Shown: in pieces, positions 51,386-60,834 of the stretch
How positions within the stretch are numbered: position 1 is the stretch's first letter
Layout of the letters: each line of letters opens with the position of its first letter
DNA from: Gloeotrichia echinulata CP02
Lineage (GTDB): Bacteria > Cyanobacteriota > Cyanobacteriia > Cyanobacteriales > Nostocaceae
Reading direction: 5' to 3'
DNA: 64,000 nucleotides
Assembly (NCBI GenBank): GCA_038087035.1
Contig: CP051187.1
Span: 3,539,001-3,603,000, forward strand
Notes under the pieces: model-generated
Told to the model about the DNA's origin: nothing
Seen by the model: only the letters and a program-made list of their open reading frames with translations
Database searches by the model: none
Position numbers and translations under genes: made by a program

Positions 51386-53662
51386 ATGTATCAATTCCAG
51401 GTTAGTGCATACACGCAAACTGGCGAATCCATTGGTCTAGTCGGTTCAACTCCAGAATTAGGATTGTGGGACATCAGCAGATGTATTCACCTCCGTACAA
51501 GTGGCGATCGCTATCCTTTATGGTGGACAGACAAAGAAATCGACATTCAGCCATCTTTAAAGTCAGGTGATTCCCAGAGAATAGAATACAAGTATGTACG
51601 TCTCGATACTAAAGGACGTTGGCGATGGGAAGCTACTGGACCTAACCGTTGGGTGCCGATCAACCCTGACAAGCAGTCTGGTACTATTATTGTGGATGAT
51701 GGCGCATTTGGTTATTTGCAGCCTTATCCCTTCGGATACATTCAACAGCCAGATGTCAAGATGCCCAAGACATTCGAGTCTGAAGGTTTAAAAATCGTTG
51801 TCATTGGCAGTTCTGTTGCTTTAGGTCATAAAGCCTGGCTATTCAAAGGCTGGGTGTGGCTACTAGAACAGGCTTTACAGCAAAAATACGGACATAGACT
51901 CGTAAATGTATCAGAAGTGGGAGCCAATGTCAGCAGAACAATTGCCCGGTTTGGGTCAGTAGTCACGCCAGAACAACCAGATGTTGTGATTATTGCCTTG
52001 TCTCTAGGTAACGAAGGGTTAGCCTACTGTCCCCCTCACGAACGAAGGGCTGTACAGCGGCGATTTGAAAGCGGCTTACAGCAACTTGTAAAAATGACAC
52101 GCTCCCTGGGTGCGCGTCCGATTCTCGCTGGGGTCTATCCCAACGGTGACTATTCCCCGGAACATGACTGGTTACTCAAGGACACACACAACCGCATGTT
52201 GGATTGGGGCGTGACCATACTAGATTGGTTGGCAGCAGTGGATAATGGACAGGGACGCTGGAAAGAGGGGATATCTTTCGACCCAGCTCACCCCAACACC
52301 ATCGGTCACAACCTCATGTATCAGGCGATTGACCTGAAGCTGTTCCAAATCGACAAAGAGGAATTAGCAAAAGAAAAGCAACGCTTTTGGCAGCCGAATG
52401 AAATCCCCATTTATCTTGATAATGCAGGGTTCTATGTCTGTGCTTATATCGAAGAAAAGCGGTTGCGAATCAGCAATCCATCAAAATATAGCTACACCAT
52501 TGCTCCCTATTGGCAAGAACTGCAAACTGTACTACAAAGTAAAGCAGGATTGATCCCAGGTATCTACGTTGCCAAAAATGCCCAGAAAGACACACTCCCA
52601 TTTTTTGCTGTGCAAGAGAATGGGGCGTTAGCTTCGCTCGCCGGAGGCATCGCCACAACCGTAGAAATTCCTCCTGGTGCTGAGGTAGAATATATTGCCG
52701 CCTTCAATCTCTTTGCGCCGAACAACGCACAGGTTTTGTTTTATGATGGGTATCTGGGGATTTTGCAAAAAGACGAGCGTCACCTGTGGGTGATCAACGA
52801 ATCAGATCATGAGTATAACATTCAGCCGATGTGGCCAGAGGTACGTCAAGCACTGAAAGCTCTGCCAGCAGGTGTCTATGAAGACCCACTGCATCCTGAT
52901 ATTCCCTTCCGTACCATGATGATTGGCAAGCAGGGGCTAGAAAGTAGGGTAAAAATAGCATCCCAGTCTGCAGTGCTGTTACAATACAAGTGTAAATTAT
53001 CAGATATCAGCCGTGTGGGGATCATTCCCCTGGGCGATCGCTGTGCCGTCCGCATGATGCTGTATAAAATGGAGTACGACGGTCCAGCTTTTCCCTTTGA
53101 TCTGACGCGCAGCACCAATATTGCAGATGTCGCGGATATGATCGAAAATCGTTTTTATGATATGTGGAATCCTGCTTTCCTGCATTACAATCCAGATGCA
53201 GGCAGAATCTACCACAGTAAGTGGACGGGTCTATCCTTTGCCCATGAAGTTGAGACCACAGACGACCCTGTTAACGATATGTCTCCCGTCCATGAACGGA
53301 TGCGCGTTCGATATACAGCACGCTCCCAGCGGTTTTGGTACACAATTGAGAACTGCGATCAGGTGCTGTTTGTTCGCACAGGTATTAGCGATCGCGGTGG
53401 CGTGATTGACTTGGTTAATAAGCTGGAAAAACAATGCCAAGGGAAGCCATTTCAAATCCTACTTCTTTCTGCCCAAAGCTCGGATGAGTTTTTAGACCTG
53501 ACCAATGTGGTACATTATAATGTCGAGTTTAATCCTGATCGCATGTATGATGATTTGGGACATTGGATGTACTGCACAGAGGTGATGCGCGGAATTTTGA
53601 CATCTCTGGGGGTGTCGAGCAAAAACCTCTTTTGGTGCCCACCGAAAATACCGAAGGGATGA
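51386..53662 (+). CDS. CBM20-SGNH hydrolase-DUF1796 fusion protein
   Basis: The protein has 758 residues. I start at the ATG at 51386 (MYQFQVSAYTQTGESIGLVG). Residues about 1-105 are a starch-binding CBM20 (GSTPELGLWDISRCIHL, RIEYKYVRL, WRWEATGPNRWVPI). About 130-340 is an SGNH/GDSL hydrolase: block I KIVVIGSSVALGHKAWLFKG, block III-like ALSLGNEGLAY, and the D-x-x-H FDPAHPNTIGH. About 355-520 holds two similar units with YLDNAGFYVCAYIEEKRL and LFYDGYLGILQKDERHLW. About 545-750 is a DUF1796 papain-like domain (IPLGDRCAVRMMLYKM, PAFPFDLTRSTN). No signal peptide is visible. It probably deacylates or binds a glucan; the substrate is unknown. Confidence 0.82.
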   Translation: MYQFQVSAYTQTGESIGLVGSTPELGLWDISRCIHLRTSGDRYPLWWTDKEIDIQPSLKSGDSQRIEYKYVRLDTKGRWRWEATGPNRWVPINPDKQSGTIIVDDGAFGYLQPYPFGYIQQPDVKMPKTFESEGLKIVVIGSSVALGHKAWLFKGWVWLLEQALQQKYGHRLVNVSEVGANVSRTIARFGSVVTPEQPDVVIIALSLGNEGLAYCPPHERRAVQRRFESGLQQLVKMTRSLGARPILAGVYPNGDYSPEHDWLLKDTHNRMLDWGVTILDWLAAVDNGQGRWKEGISFDPAHPNTIGHNLMYQAIDLKLFQIDKEELAKEKQRFWQPNEIPIYLDNAGFYVCAYIEEKRLRISNPSKYSYTIAPYWQELQTVLQSKAGLIPGIYVAKNAQKDTLPFFAVQENGALASLAGGIATTVEIPPGAEVEYIAAFNLFAPNNAQVLFYDGYLGILQKDERHLWVINESDHEYNIQPMWPEVRQALKALPAGVYEDPLHPDIPFRTMMIGKQGLESRVKIASQSAVLLQYKCKLSDISRVGIIPLGDRCAVRMMLYKMEYDGPAFPFDLTRSTNIADVADMIENRFYDMWNPAFLHYNPDAGRIYHSKWTGLSFAHEVETTDDPVNDMSPVHERMRVRYTARSQRFWYTIENCDQVLFVRTGISDRGGVIDLVNKLEKQCQGKPFQILLLSAQSSDEFLDLTNVVHYNVEFNPDRMYDDLGHWMYCTEVMRGILTSLGVSSKNLFWCPPKIPKG

Positions 53663-53679
53663 GAAATTAGTACCGCACG

Positions 53680-53756
53680 GCGTAAATAAAGTACCCATTT
53701 TCTATCCTCAAATTTATGGTCACAATTAGGTTGTGAGATGGGTATCTTACTTACGC
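53680..53756. repeat. Inverted-repeat element after the fusion gene
   Basis: Arms GCGTAAATAAAGTACCCAT and ATGGGTATCTTACTTACGC (16 of 19 pair) flank about 39 bp. The form is MITE-like; it could also serve as a transcript end. Confidence 0.6.
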
Positions 53757-53926
53757 CTACCTGTAATAACGTTTTGTGCATCTTGCTCACCTTTTTATTT
53801 TTTTCTGCTACCCCGCATTATTGAGCCGATACGTAAAACTTTTGATTGGGTATAATCAATGATTGCCGATCTTTTAACTTGGGTTAATGTAAGTGTATCA
53901 ATAGTTAATAAGACACTCAAATATTT

Positions 53927-54952
53927 ATGAGTTCACTAATTCAAGAGTTACAGCAGGAAGCTTATAATCCTTCTGTATCTGTTCTCGATTTACTTCGCAA
54001 AGCCTTAATTGTTGCGACAAAATTGAATATTACAGAGTTTCAGGAATGGATTGAATTGGAGCTTAAAGGCTATCAAGATCAGCCAATACCTGATTATCGA
54101 AAAGTTGCAGCAACAATAAGGGGGTGGAACCCATATCATGGATTGCAGCCAATAGTGGGACAGGACCAATACACTCTCGAACTTTATAAAAATGCTTGTA
54201 GTCGTCCAATTCGTCAATCTATTAGTGAGCTAGTTGCTTTAATTGATAGTGGGGAAAATGAAATGCAATTGCAACTGTCACCTAAAATAGAATCAATATT
54301 AATTGGTACTGTAAATGCACAAATTAAAATTATCATAAGTAGTGCAAGTATAAAAAGAATTGTAGAATCTGTAAGAGATGTAATCCTTCGCTGGTCATTA
54401 AAACTAGAAGAACATGGTATTACAGGTGAAGGAATAAATTTTACACAGCAAGAAAAGCAAATTGCTGGTAAACATGATTATAGTAGTTTTATTCAAATTA
54501 ACGTAGGTCAGGCTCAGTCACAGATGCAAAATTCATCATCAGAAAGTCAATCAAACTCTGACACCTTTAATAATGATCTGCGTGGATCAAACATAGGAAA
54601 CTTTGCTAATCAAGTTAAAGATAATGCACGTCAAGTATCTTGTGATTTTTCACAAAATATTGGTCAAAACAGTGATGAAATTGTTAAGATAATTACTTCT
54701 CTGCGCGAAATTGCTCAAGACTTTCCAGAAGAGAAGCGTGAAGAGATTATGGTACATTTGGAAGACTTAGAGGAAGATATTACAAAACCAGAGAAGCTAA
54801 AACCCCAAAGAATCAAGACTAGAATAATGAGTTTATTAACCATAAGTAGTATGTTTTGTCATGTTGTTGCTGGAGCGGCTGACTTTAGCAATAATGTATT
54901 AGAACTATCTGAAAAATTAGGAGTTCCAATTGAAAGAACTTTGATTAATTAG
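53927..54952 (+). CDS. AbiTii-domain protein
   Basis: The 341-residue protein begins SLIQELQQEAYNPSVSVLDL LRKALIVATKLNITEFQEWI ELELKGY, the conserved head of the AbiTii domain linked to abortive-infection loci. The middle includes a low-complexity linker (QMQNSSSESQSNSDTFNNDL). The end is helical, with EIVKIITSLREIAQDFPEEK and a hydrophobic LLTISSMFCHVVAGAADF. It stands alone with no partner gene in the same direction. Its role is likely in stress or phage response, inferred only from the domain. Confidence 0.8.
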   Translation: MSSLIQELQQEAYNPSVSVLDLLRKALIVATKLNITEFQEWIELELKGYQDQPIPDYRKVAATIRGWNPYHGLQPIVGQDQYTLELYKNACSRPIRQSISELVALIDSGENEMQLQLSPKIESILIGTVNAQIKIIISSASIKRIVESVRDVILRWSLKLEEHGITGEGINFTQQEKQIAGKHDYSSFIQINVGQAQSQMQNSSSESQSNSDTFNNDLRGSNIGNFANQVKDNARQVSCDFSQNIGQNSDEIVKIITSLREIAQDFPEEKREEIMVHLEDLEEDITKPEKLKPQRIKTRIMSLLTISSMFCHVVAGAADFSNNVLELSEKLGVPIERTLIN

Positions 54953-55091
54953 CAGATAGATGTTTGTTGAATTAAACTAATTCTTTTTCATAGCCATCAG
55001 TTACCAAAACCCTTATTGCTAGAACGGATTATTGCACACGAAAATTGCCAGAAAACCCTATTCAATGCGGACTGCTCGCCAAACATCAAAG

Positions 55092-55625
55092 TTACTTAAA
55101 AAGTTTGGCAATAGTCTCCATCAATAGAAATAATCGATAAGGGAAATTAGGAAATTGAATGAAGTCAAAATGCTGGTAAAACAAACGAGCTTGATTATCT
55201 TTAGCACCAACCACTACAGCTACTGTAGCTATTTCACTTTGAAAACTTCGATATAGCGCATCCATTAAAAGCATTTCCCCTAATCCTTTTCCGCGATATT
55301 TATTATCAACTGCTAATCGACCTAAAAGAGTTGCAGGAACATTTGGATATTTTGGCAGTTTTTTAGTTATCTCGGTTGGTAATTCGCTAAATATAATGCT
55401 AGTTGAAGACAAAGTGTAATACCCAATGACTGTACTAGAACTTTGTTCGATCAAAACAAAGGGAGCAGCCATATACTTCCTAGCATCTTGACTGGCTTGT
55501 TGCTTCAAATAAATATCCAGTGACTCGACCCCACAAGAAAAAGCCGCCCGGTCTTGTTTAGCCAGCGGCTCTATTAAATAATTATCAGAAGTATCCGAAG
55601 TATCCGAAGTATTGGAGAACGTCAC
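55092..55625 (-). CDS. GNAT acetyltransferase toxin (TacT-like)
   Basis: The 177-residue protein is a GNAT acetyltransferase: LLGRLAVDNKYRGKGLGEML carries the acetyl-CoA loop, and RAAFSCGVESLDIYLKQQAS is the N-terminal signature of TacT-type toxins. These acetylate aminoacyl-tRNA and block translation. The N-terminus contains a ninefold-base repeat coding SDTSDTSD. It begins directly after the antitoxin stop on the same strand (no gap). Confidence 0.87.
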   Translation of the reverse strand: MTFSNTSDTSDTSDNYLIEPLAKQDRAAFSCGVESLDIYLKQQASQDARKYMAAPFVLIEQSSSTVIGYYTLSSTSIIFSELPTEITKKLPKYPNVPATLLGRLAVDNKYRGKGLGEMLLMDALYRSFQSEIATVAVVVGAKDNQARLFYQHFDFIQFPNFPYRLFLLMETIAKLFK

Positions 55626-55937
55626 TTATACACCCATTTTTTGCTGATAACGTTGGGCAGCATCTCGTAATTTTGTACTAGGTTCTGGGGGATTTAGCAA
55701 TGCTGCAACAAAAACCTCTTGATCTTGCTTAGTTAAGATCATCATTTCCTGTTCCTGAATAACTTGTTTAGCAGCATTCAAAACACTACTAATCACAAAA
55801 TCCGTTAGTGTTCGACCCTGAATATCAGCAGCACGCTGGAACAATTCTTTTTGCTCTTTAGTGACACGAGCTTCCAAACGTTCAGCTTTGGAGCGCTCTG
55901 AATTTACTTTGGAGCCTTTAGTCACTGGGATGGTCAT
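55626..55937 (-). CDS. DUF1778-family antitoxin (TacA-like)
   Basis: The 103-residue protein is started at the ATG at 55937, preceded by GAGG; the frame is open back to a TTG at 55976. The ribbon-helix-helix head RLEARVTKEQKELFQRAADI QGRTLTDFVISSVLNAA is characteristic of DUF1778. The tail FVAALLNPPEPSTKLRDAAQ RYQ wraps the toxin. It would repress its own promoter and neutralise the GNAT toxin. Confidence 0.88.
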   Translation of the reverse strand: MTIPVTKGSKVNSERSKAERLEARVTKEQKELFQRAADIQGRTLTDFVISSVLNAAKQVIQEQEMMILTKQDQEVFVAALLNPPEPSTKLRDAAQRYQQKMGV

Positions 55938-56166
55938 GATAGCCTCTAGATAATAAAAATGATTGGCTTTAATCAAAGTATAATGATTTTGCAGTCTTCA
56001 AGTTATTTATTGACTGCAAACCATCAACTTTTTCGCAACTTTGAGCAATTTTAACCATCTGTCAGCATGTACGGCAATTAGCCTCACATACAATATAGCA
56101 AAATCGCTCTTCATCCTGTCAATAAGTATTTATACTCATATATTCGAGTTTGTAGGTCTGCAATCT

Positions 56167-57651
56167 TTAGCGAAATAGCTCAACCATTGTCGGCTTAGTC
56201 ACTTTCCCCATTGCATTACGCGGTAATTCTTCCACTATCAAAATGCGAGTTGGTATTTTATAAACTGCTAATTGCTCTTTTGCCCAACTCCTCAAAGATT
56301 CTAATGTCAAAACCCGTTCTGGTTGCAATACTAAAGCAGCACAGACTCGCTCACCCCATTCTGAGTCAGCAACTCCAACCACTGCACATTCTTGAATATC
56401 TGGATGGGTTCTTAACACTTCTTCAATTTCTAAAGCGGAAACTTTATACCCTCCCGTTTTGATGATATCTACGCTCATGCGTCCGAGAATCCGGTAGTTC
56501 CCGTTCTCGACGACCGCCAAATCTCCAGTACGGAACCAGCCATCTTGGAAGCTTTTAGCGGTGGCTTGGGGGTTTTGCCAATATTCTAAAAATACTGTGG
56601 GGCCTTTGACTTGAATTTCGCCTGGTGTCTCTGGTGGAACTAACTCGCCACTTTGATCCACTAATCTCACTTCCACTTGCGGTAAAGGCTGACCCACATA
56701 TCCGGCGTATCTTTGACCGTGTAAAGAGTTGGATAGCGCCATACCAATTTCCGTCATTCCATAACGTTCTAGCAGAAAATGACCGCTAATAGTCTGCCAC
56801 TTTTCTAATACCTGAACTGGTAAGGCGGCTGAACCAGAAACCATGAGGCGCATTTTCGCACAGCCTGCGGACATGATTTTTTGACGTTCCCTAGAAGCTT
56901 TTTCCCAAGCAGTAATCAGCTTGACATAAATTGTCGGTACTGCCATAAATAGAGTTAAGTCACCGTCACAAATTCGATTCCAAGCGGTTTCGGCATCAAA
57001 TTTGCTTAACATATGGCACTCCGCCCCAGCCCATAAAGCACAAGTCAGGACGTTGACAATTCCATGAATATGGTGTAGGGGTAATACATGCAAAATGTGG
57101 TCATCCGATGTCCATTCCCAAGCGGTGATTAAGCTAGTCACTTGAGCTTGGATATTTTCATGGGTTGTAACCACACCCTTCGGTTTACCTGTTGTGCCGC
57201 TGGTGTAGAGAATTAAGGCGCGTCTGGTGATATCGACCTCTGGGAGACAACCAACATGATCTGGTAAGGTTTCACAGGTGAGGATAAATCGCAAATTGTG
57301 TTGAGTAGCGATCGCTCGCAGTATATCCTCAAAATTGGGATGGGCAACAATAATCGATGCTCCAGAATTTATAATGACATACTCCAATTCTGGTCGCGGG
57401 TGGGAAATACATAGAGGTACCGCTATTCCGCCAGCACGCCAAATCCCCCATTGTGTAGCTACATACTCAAACCCAGGTGGGATGAGAAAAGCAACTCGCT
57501 GCTCCTGTAAATCTTCTGCATCCTGAAGCAGACCTGTGGCTATTTGACTGGAGGTGTGGAGCAAATCCCGATAGGTAAATGCTTTGTCCGTTGTAGCTAT
57601 CGCTATTTTTTCGTTATGTTCTTGAGCGCGATTAATTAACGGGAGATTCAC
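56167..57651 (-). CDS. Acyl-CoA synthetase, malonyl-CoA synthetase-like
   Basis: The 494-residue AMP-forming ligase has the phosphate loop LILYTSGTTGKPKGVVTTHE, the ERYGMTEIGMALSN motif, GWFRTGDLAVVENGNYRILG, and the C-terminal lysine in PRNAMGKVTKPTMV. The substrate-pocket region LHVLPLHHIHGIVNVLTCAL and the arginine-containing MRLMVSGSAALP resemble malonyl-CoA synthetases. Its substrate is thus likely a small dicarboxylic or short acyl acid. It is a single-gene unit, divergent from the small gene at 57777. Confidence 0.85.
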   Translation of the reverse strand: MNLPLINRAQEHNEKIAIATTDKAFTYRDLLHTSSQIATGLLQDAEDLQEQRVAFLIPPGFEYVATQWGIWRAGGIAVPLCISHPRPELEYVIINSGASIIVAHPNFEDILRAIATQHNLRFILTCETLPDHVGCLPEVDITRRALILYTSGTTGKPKGVVTTHENIQAQVTSLITAWEWTSDDHILHVLPLHHIHGIVNVLTCALWAGAECHMLSKFDAETAWNRICDGDLTLFMAVPTIYVKLITAWEKASRERQKIMSAGCAKMRLMVSGSAALPVQVLEKWQTISGHFLLERYGMTEIGMALSNSLHGQRYAGYVGQPLPQVEVRLVDQSGELVPPETPGEIQVKGPTVFLEYWQNPQATAKSFQDGWFRTGDLAVVENGNYRILGRMSVDIIKTGGYKVSALEIEEVLRTHPDIQECAVVGVADSEWGERVCAALVLQPERVLTLESLRSWAKEQLAVYKIPTRILIVEELPRNAMGKVTKPTMVELFR

Positions 57652-57776
57652 TTTTATTTAACAATTTGTGGTTGATTTAGTCTACTTACAACCATTAGAG
57701 CAGACTAAGTAAGTCCGCGCAAATAAACCGATTCGGGTAATATGAGTAATTATCAAGAAGTGATAATAAATAGCTC

Positions 57777-58130
57777 ATGTCTTCAACTCCTCTGACATTA
57801 AACCTGATTGAAGGTTCTGTCGCTTTTAGTTTTTCACCCCAAGCAGCCCAGGAATTAAAAGCCGCATTAGATGAATTAATAGCCAGCCTAAAAGCTGTCG
57901 CTGCTAAACCCACTCCAGGCGGCAGCAAACCCACTCCCCAGCGTCCTGTAGAATATCGTTACACTGGTGAAGTATTTCTAGAAATTTTCTGTAATCCGAA
58001 TATCTGGCCGACTCCCTTTGCGGCTAAAGTTCTGCTTACCGTCCGCGATGTCAGTATCCGCTTGACTACAGAAGCTGAACTCACTCGCCTCATTGACGAT
58101 GTTAACCAGTATTTAGACCAGGTAGGTTGA
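57777..58130 (+). CDS. Conserved cyanobacterial hypothetical protein
   Basis: The 117-residue protein has N-terminal strands TPLTLNLIEGSVAFSFSPQA, a helix AAQELKAALDELIASLKAVA, a proline-rich linker and a C-terminal domain YTGEVFLEIFCNPNIWPTPF. Composition and codon use are those of a real gene. I do not recognise a named family. It is transcribed away from the acyl-CoA synthetase. Confidence 0.7.
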   Translation: MSSTPLTLNLIEGSVAFSFSPQAAQELKAALDELIASLKAVAAKPTPGGSKPTPQRPVEYRYTGEVFLEIFCNPNIWPTPFAAKVLLTVRDVSIRLTTEAELTRLIDDVNQYLDQVG

Positions 58131-58146
58131 CTTTGTAGTCCAATTT

Positions 58147-58211
58147 GTAGGGTGCGTCAGAGCGAGAAAACTTTGCAATAGCAAGAGATCACTGGTACTG
58201 ACGCACCCTAC
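58147..58211. repeat. Palindromic repeat (GTAGGGTGCGTCAG...CTGACGCACCCTAC)
   Basis: Perfect 14-bp arms span a 37-bp loop 17 bp after the stop of the preceding gene. It is related to the palindrome at 38.55 kb and may serve as a transcript end. The rest of 58212-58527 holds no gene. Confidence 0.75.
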
Positions 58212-58527
58212 TCCTAACTCCTCACTCCTAAGTCCCTGAAAAATTACCGGAGCAGTCCAAGATTGGAAACCGCCCCGGTTAGGGAATCTAGATACTATAG
58301 CCAAGCAAAGGCGCCGGATACAAACAACAACGCCGAAAATTTCACTGCTTGAAAAAATGTATAAATCAGACTCTAATGCTTCTGTATTAATCGGGAACTG
58401 ACGATTTTAGATTGAGAAAGCCTAGTTAAAATCAGAGATTATCCCTCAGATCAGGCGCTAAATCGTTAGTTATCAAATCCAGAAAGCCAAAATACACCCC
58501 ATTAAAAATTTAAAAGTCAGCCTTAAT

Positions 58528-58764
58528 TTAGTCGTTGTCCCATTCTTCACGACCAATCAAATCGCCAATGCGATCACGTAACAAAAAGTCACATTTTTCT
58601 AGTTCACATTCAACGCAAACCCACTCTCTCGCTGGAATGTATTGGCAGAGTGTATATATGGGCTGTTGTCGGCTGATCATTCCCTTTTGCACCAGTCGGC
58701 GTGCTTCGTCCTGAATTACGTTCAGAGAGTAGTAATTGATAGAGGGCACCGTATTCACACTCAT
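58528..58764 (-). CDS. DUF4327 family protein
   Basis: The 78-residue cyanobacterial protein has the family core YYSLNVIQDEARRLVQKGMI, PIYTLCQYIPAREWVCVECE and LLRDRIGDLIGREEW. Three cysteines (C-x2-C-x4-C region) could bind metal. Function is unknown. A long spacer lies upstream. Confidence 0.82.
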   Translation of the reverse strand: MSVNTVPSINYYSLNVIQDEARRLVQKGMISRQQPIYTLCQYIPAREWVCVECELEKCDFLLRDRIGDLIGREEWDND

Positions 58765-59542
58765 GGTTTTTACTCACAAATTACACGTAGATAGTGTTCC
58801 CTATATTTTTTAGGAACAAACATTACAAGGTTTAGACTTGTGGCTAAGGTTTTGTAGTTTGCTATACGGAACTATTTACATTTTGACGCTACACATGCTC
58901 AAAATATCTAAAGAAATGTTAAGAATGTCAAAATTTCCTGACATTAGCTATAAACCTGCTTGACGAAGTAATACTTAGTAGCTAATAAAATCAGTATACA
59001 ATGTCTGGCGACTTGTATTTTAGAGTCGATAAAATTAGCGTCTGGCTGCTTTCAGCCATAATTTGGTGGGCGAATATAGTTCATACTGAAGATGCTTTAT
59101 ATACTAAGACATGCACCGTAATGTGCTATTTAGGGTGGTGAAGAGCTGCTCAGTTGCTAATAGTTGCCCATAGGAAACCCAGCCAGTAATGACTGGCAAT
59201 AAATGAGTATAAACTATTGCAAAATATAAGGGCTAACGTACACCACAAAGGCTAGGAGTGTTCTATCTGTTAATAATTTTTTAAACACCTCTTGATTTGC
59301 TTTGTTAATTATGGCACTTAATAAAACCAGATTGCCTCGGATAAACAGTTAGTAGTTGGGTGGGGTGATGTAGTTTTAAACTAGCGATCGCCTGAAGCGG
59401 CGCAATATTGGGGATTTACCACCACAATGTTATGTAACTCAGTGGTATAGAATCATGAGTTTTGCTTGATATAGATGAGTTGTGCTGATGATAAACCTAT
59501 CAAGCCATAAATAATTTGACTAAAAAACAGGGGGTTGGGGAC
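58765..59542. other. Long non-coding spacer with possible structured RNA
   Basis: No open frame is convincing over almost 780 bp. Around 58980-59250 several features could belong to an RNA: CCCATAGGAAACCCAG followed by the perfect hairpin GCCAGTAATGACTGGC (59182-59197). No T-run follows. An H-type HIP1 site lies near 59385. Confidence 0.35.
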
Positions 59543-59749
59543 TGGGAGAAGGCGCCAGTGAGGCTGTTATTACAGCAATTTTCACGCAATCAGCACAGAG
59601 CTTTGTAGGGGCGCAAGGCCTTGCGCCCCTACCGACAATCATCGGATTGGGAGAAGGCGCCAGTGAGGCTGTTATTACAGCAATTTTCACGCAATCAGCA
59701 CAGAGCTTCGTAGGGGCGCAAGGCCTTGCGCCCCTACCGACAATCATCC
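59543..59749. repeat. 105-bp tandem duplication carrying a palindromic repeat
   Basis: Two copies (59543-59647, 59648-59752) differ at only a few bases. Each contains GGGGCGCAAGGCCTTGCGCC CC. The downstream 60 bp continue a dispersed repeat also present at 42.6 kb. The remaining spacer to 59963 has no gene. Confidence 0.88.
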
Positions 59750-59963
59750 TCACATAGTGGATCAAATGGGTGTTACCCCTTATTCGCGACTCTGTGTCCT
59801 TGGGGTATTGGGCATAGGGCAATGGTAAATTCTTCCCCATACCCAAAAACTCCATTAACCATACTCACATTGAAGCAGACGCGCTCTAGTGAAATCTGTC
59901 AACTGCTTGGCGAATTTTCGGAAATTAATTGTTATGGAAGTTACATTATTGTTTCAATTATTT

Positions 59964-60380
59964 CTAAAATTCATCATCATCATCATCGCGGCTGTTGTCA
60001 TTTTCTCCTGACAAATCTGCCTGGGGACGCTCATCTTTGAGTTTGCTCAATAGCGTCAGTACCTTAGTACCGCGTTCTAAGGAACGGTCTTCGACAAATA
60101 TGACTTCTGGTGTGCGACGTAGCCTTACCCTAGCACCGAGTTCGGTACGGACGTAACCAGTTGCCGATTTTAAGCCTGCCATTGTCTCTGCCTTAGCTTC
60201 TTCGCTACCATAAATGCTGACAAAGATTTTGGCGTGTTGCAGGTCGCCAGAAACATCAACATCAGTGACACTTACCATTCCTGTGCCCACGCGGTCATCC
60301 TTGATACCGTGGAGCAGCATTTGGCTAACTTCCCGTTTGATCAATTCAGCAACGCGGGAAACGCGGCGATTTGTAGCCAT
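59964..60380 (-). CDS. rbfA: 30S ribosome-binding factor A
   Basis: The 138-residue protein has a KH-like fold with RRVSRVAELIKREVSQMLLH, VSVTDVDVSGDLQHAKIFVS and RVRLRRTPEVIFVEDRSLER. It helps 16S rRNA 5'-end maturation and cold adaptation. The C-terminus is an acidic tail (DNSRDDDDDEF). The DUF751 gene lies 99 bp upstream on the same strand. Confidence 0.95.
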   Translation of the reverse strand: MATNRRVSRVAELIKREVSQMLLHGIKDDRVGTGMVSVTDVDVSGDLQHAKIFVSIYGSEEAKAETMAGLKSATGYVRTELGARVRLRRTPEVIFVEDRSLERGTKVLTLLSKLKDERPQADLSGENDNSRDDDDDEF

Positions 60381-60479
60381 AATAATTACCCCTCCTCACA
60401 GAGGATATAGAAAATAAATAGATTCAATTTGGGGAGAACGCCCTCAATCGAGGCGGTCAACCCCTGGTATGGGCATAGT

Positions 60480-60686
60480 TTAGATTGCACTTAAGCCCAG
60501 CATCGCTCGTAGGGTGAAAGTCATGAAGGCTAGGCTAGCCGCCAATAAACCCAAGATGGCGATCAATGTGACTGGCCGTTTCAAGAACGGGAACAATGGC
60601 TCAAAGGTGTTCAGGAAAATGCCTAAGACGATAGTAATGAGGTAGCGGGGGTAGCGCAATACGTTATCCCAAAATCCGTCAAACAT
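60480..60686 (-). CDS. DUF751 small membrane protein
   Basis: The 68-residue protein has two hydrophobic segments (YLITIVLGIFLNTFEPLFPF and VTLIAILGLLAASLAFMTFT). It matches the DUF751 family of cyanobacteria and plastids. It is usually next to rbfA, as here, and is probably co-transcribed. Function is unknown. Confidence 0.85.
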   Translation of the reverse strand: MFDGFWDNVLRYPRYLITIVLGIFLNTFEPLFPFLKRPVTLIAILGLLAASLAFMTFTLRAMLGLSAI

Positions 60687-60834
60687 TAATTTAGACTGCC
60701 TTGTTATAGACTATACGTTTGTTTTCATGTGCTTGTTTACTTTAATTGTAATCGATAGTGCTATTAATTTTATATTTTAATATAAAATATGGTTCGTCAG
60801 TTATATTGGTTAGATTTGGTAGCTGTGCAATTAA

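Noticed and set aside
59520..59855. 111-codon minus-strand frame
   Set aside because: Translation of the 105-bp duplication; both copies give the same peptide, as expected for repeat DNA.
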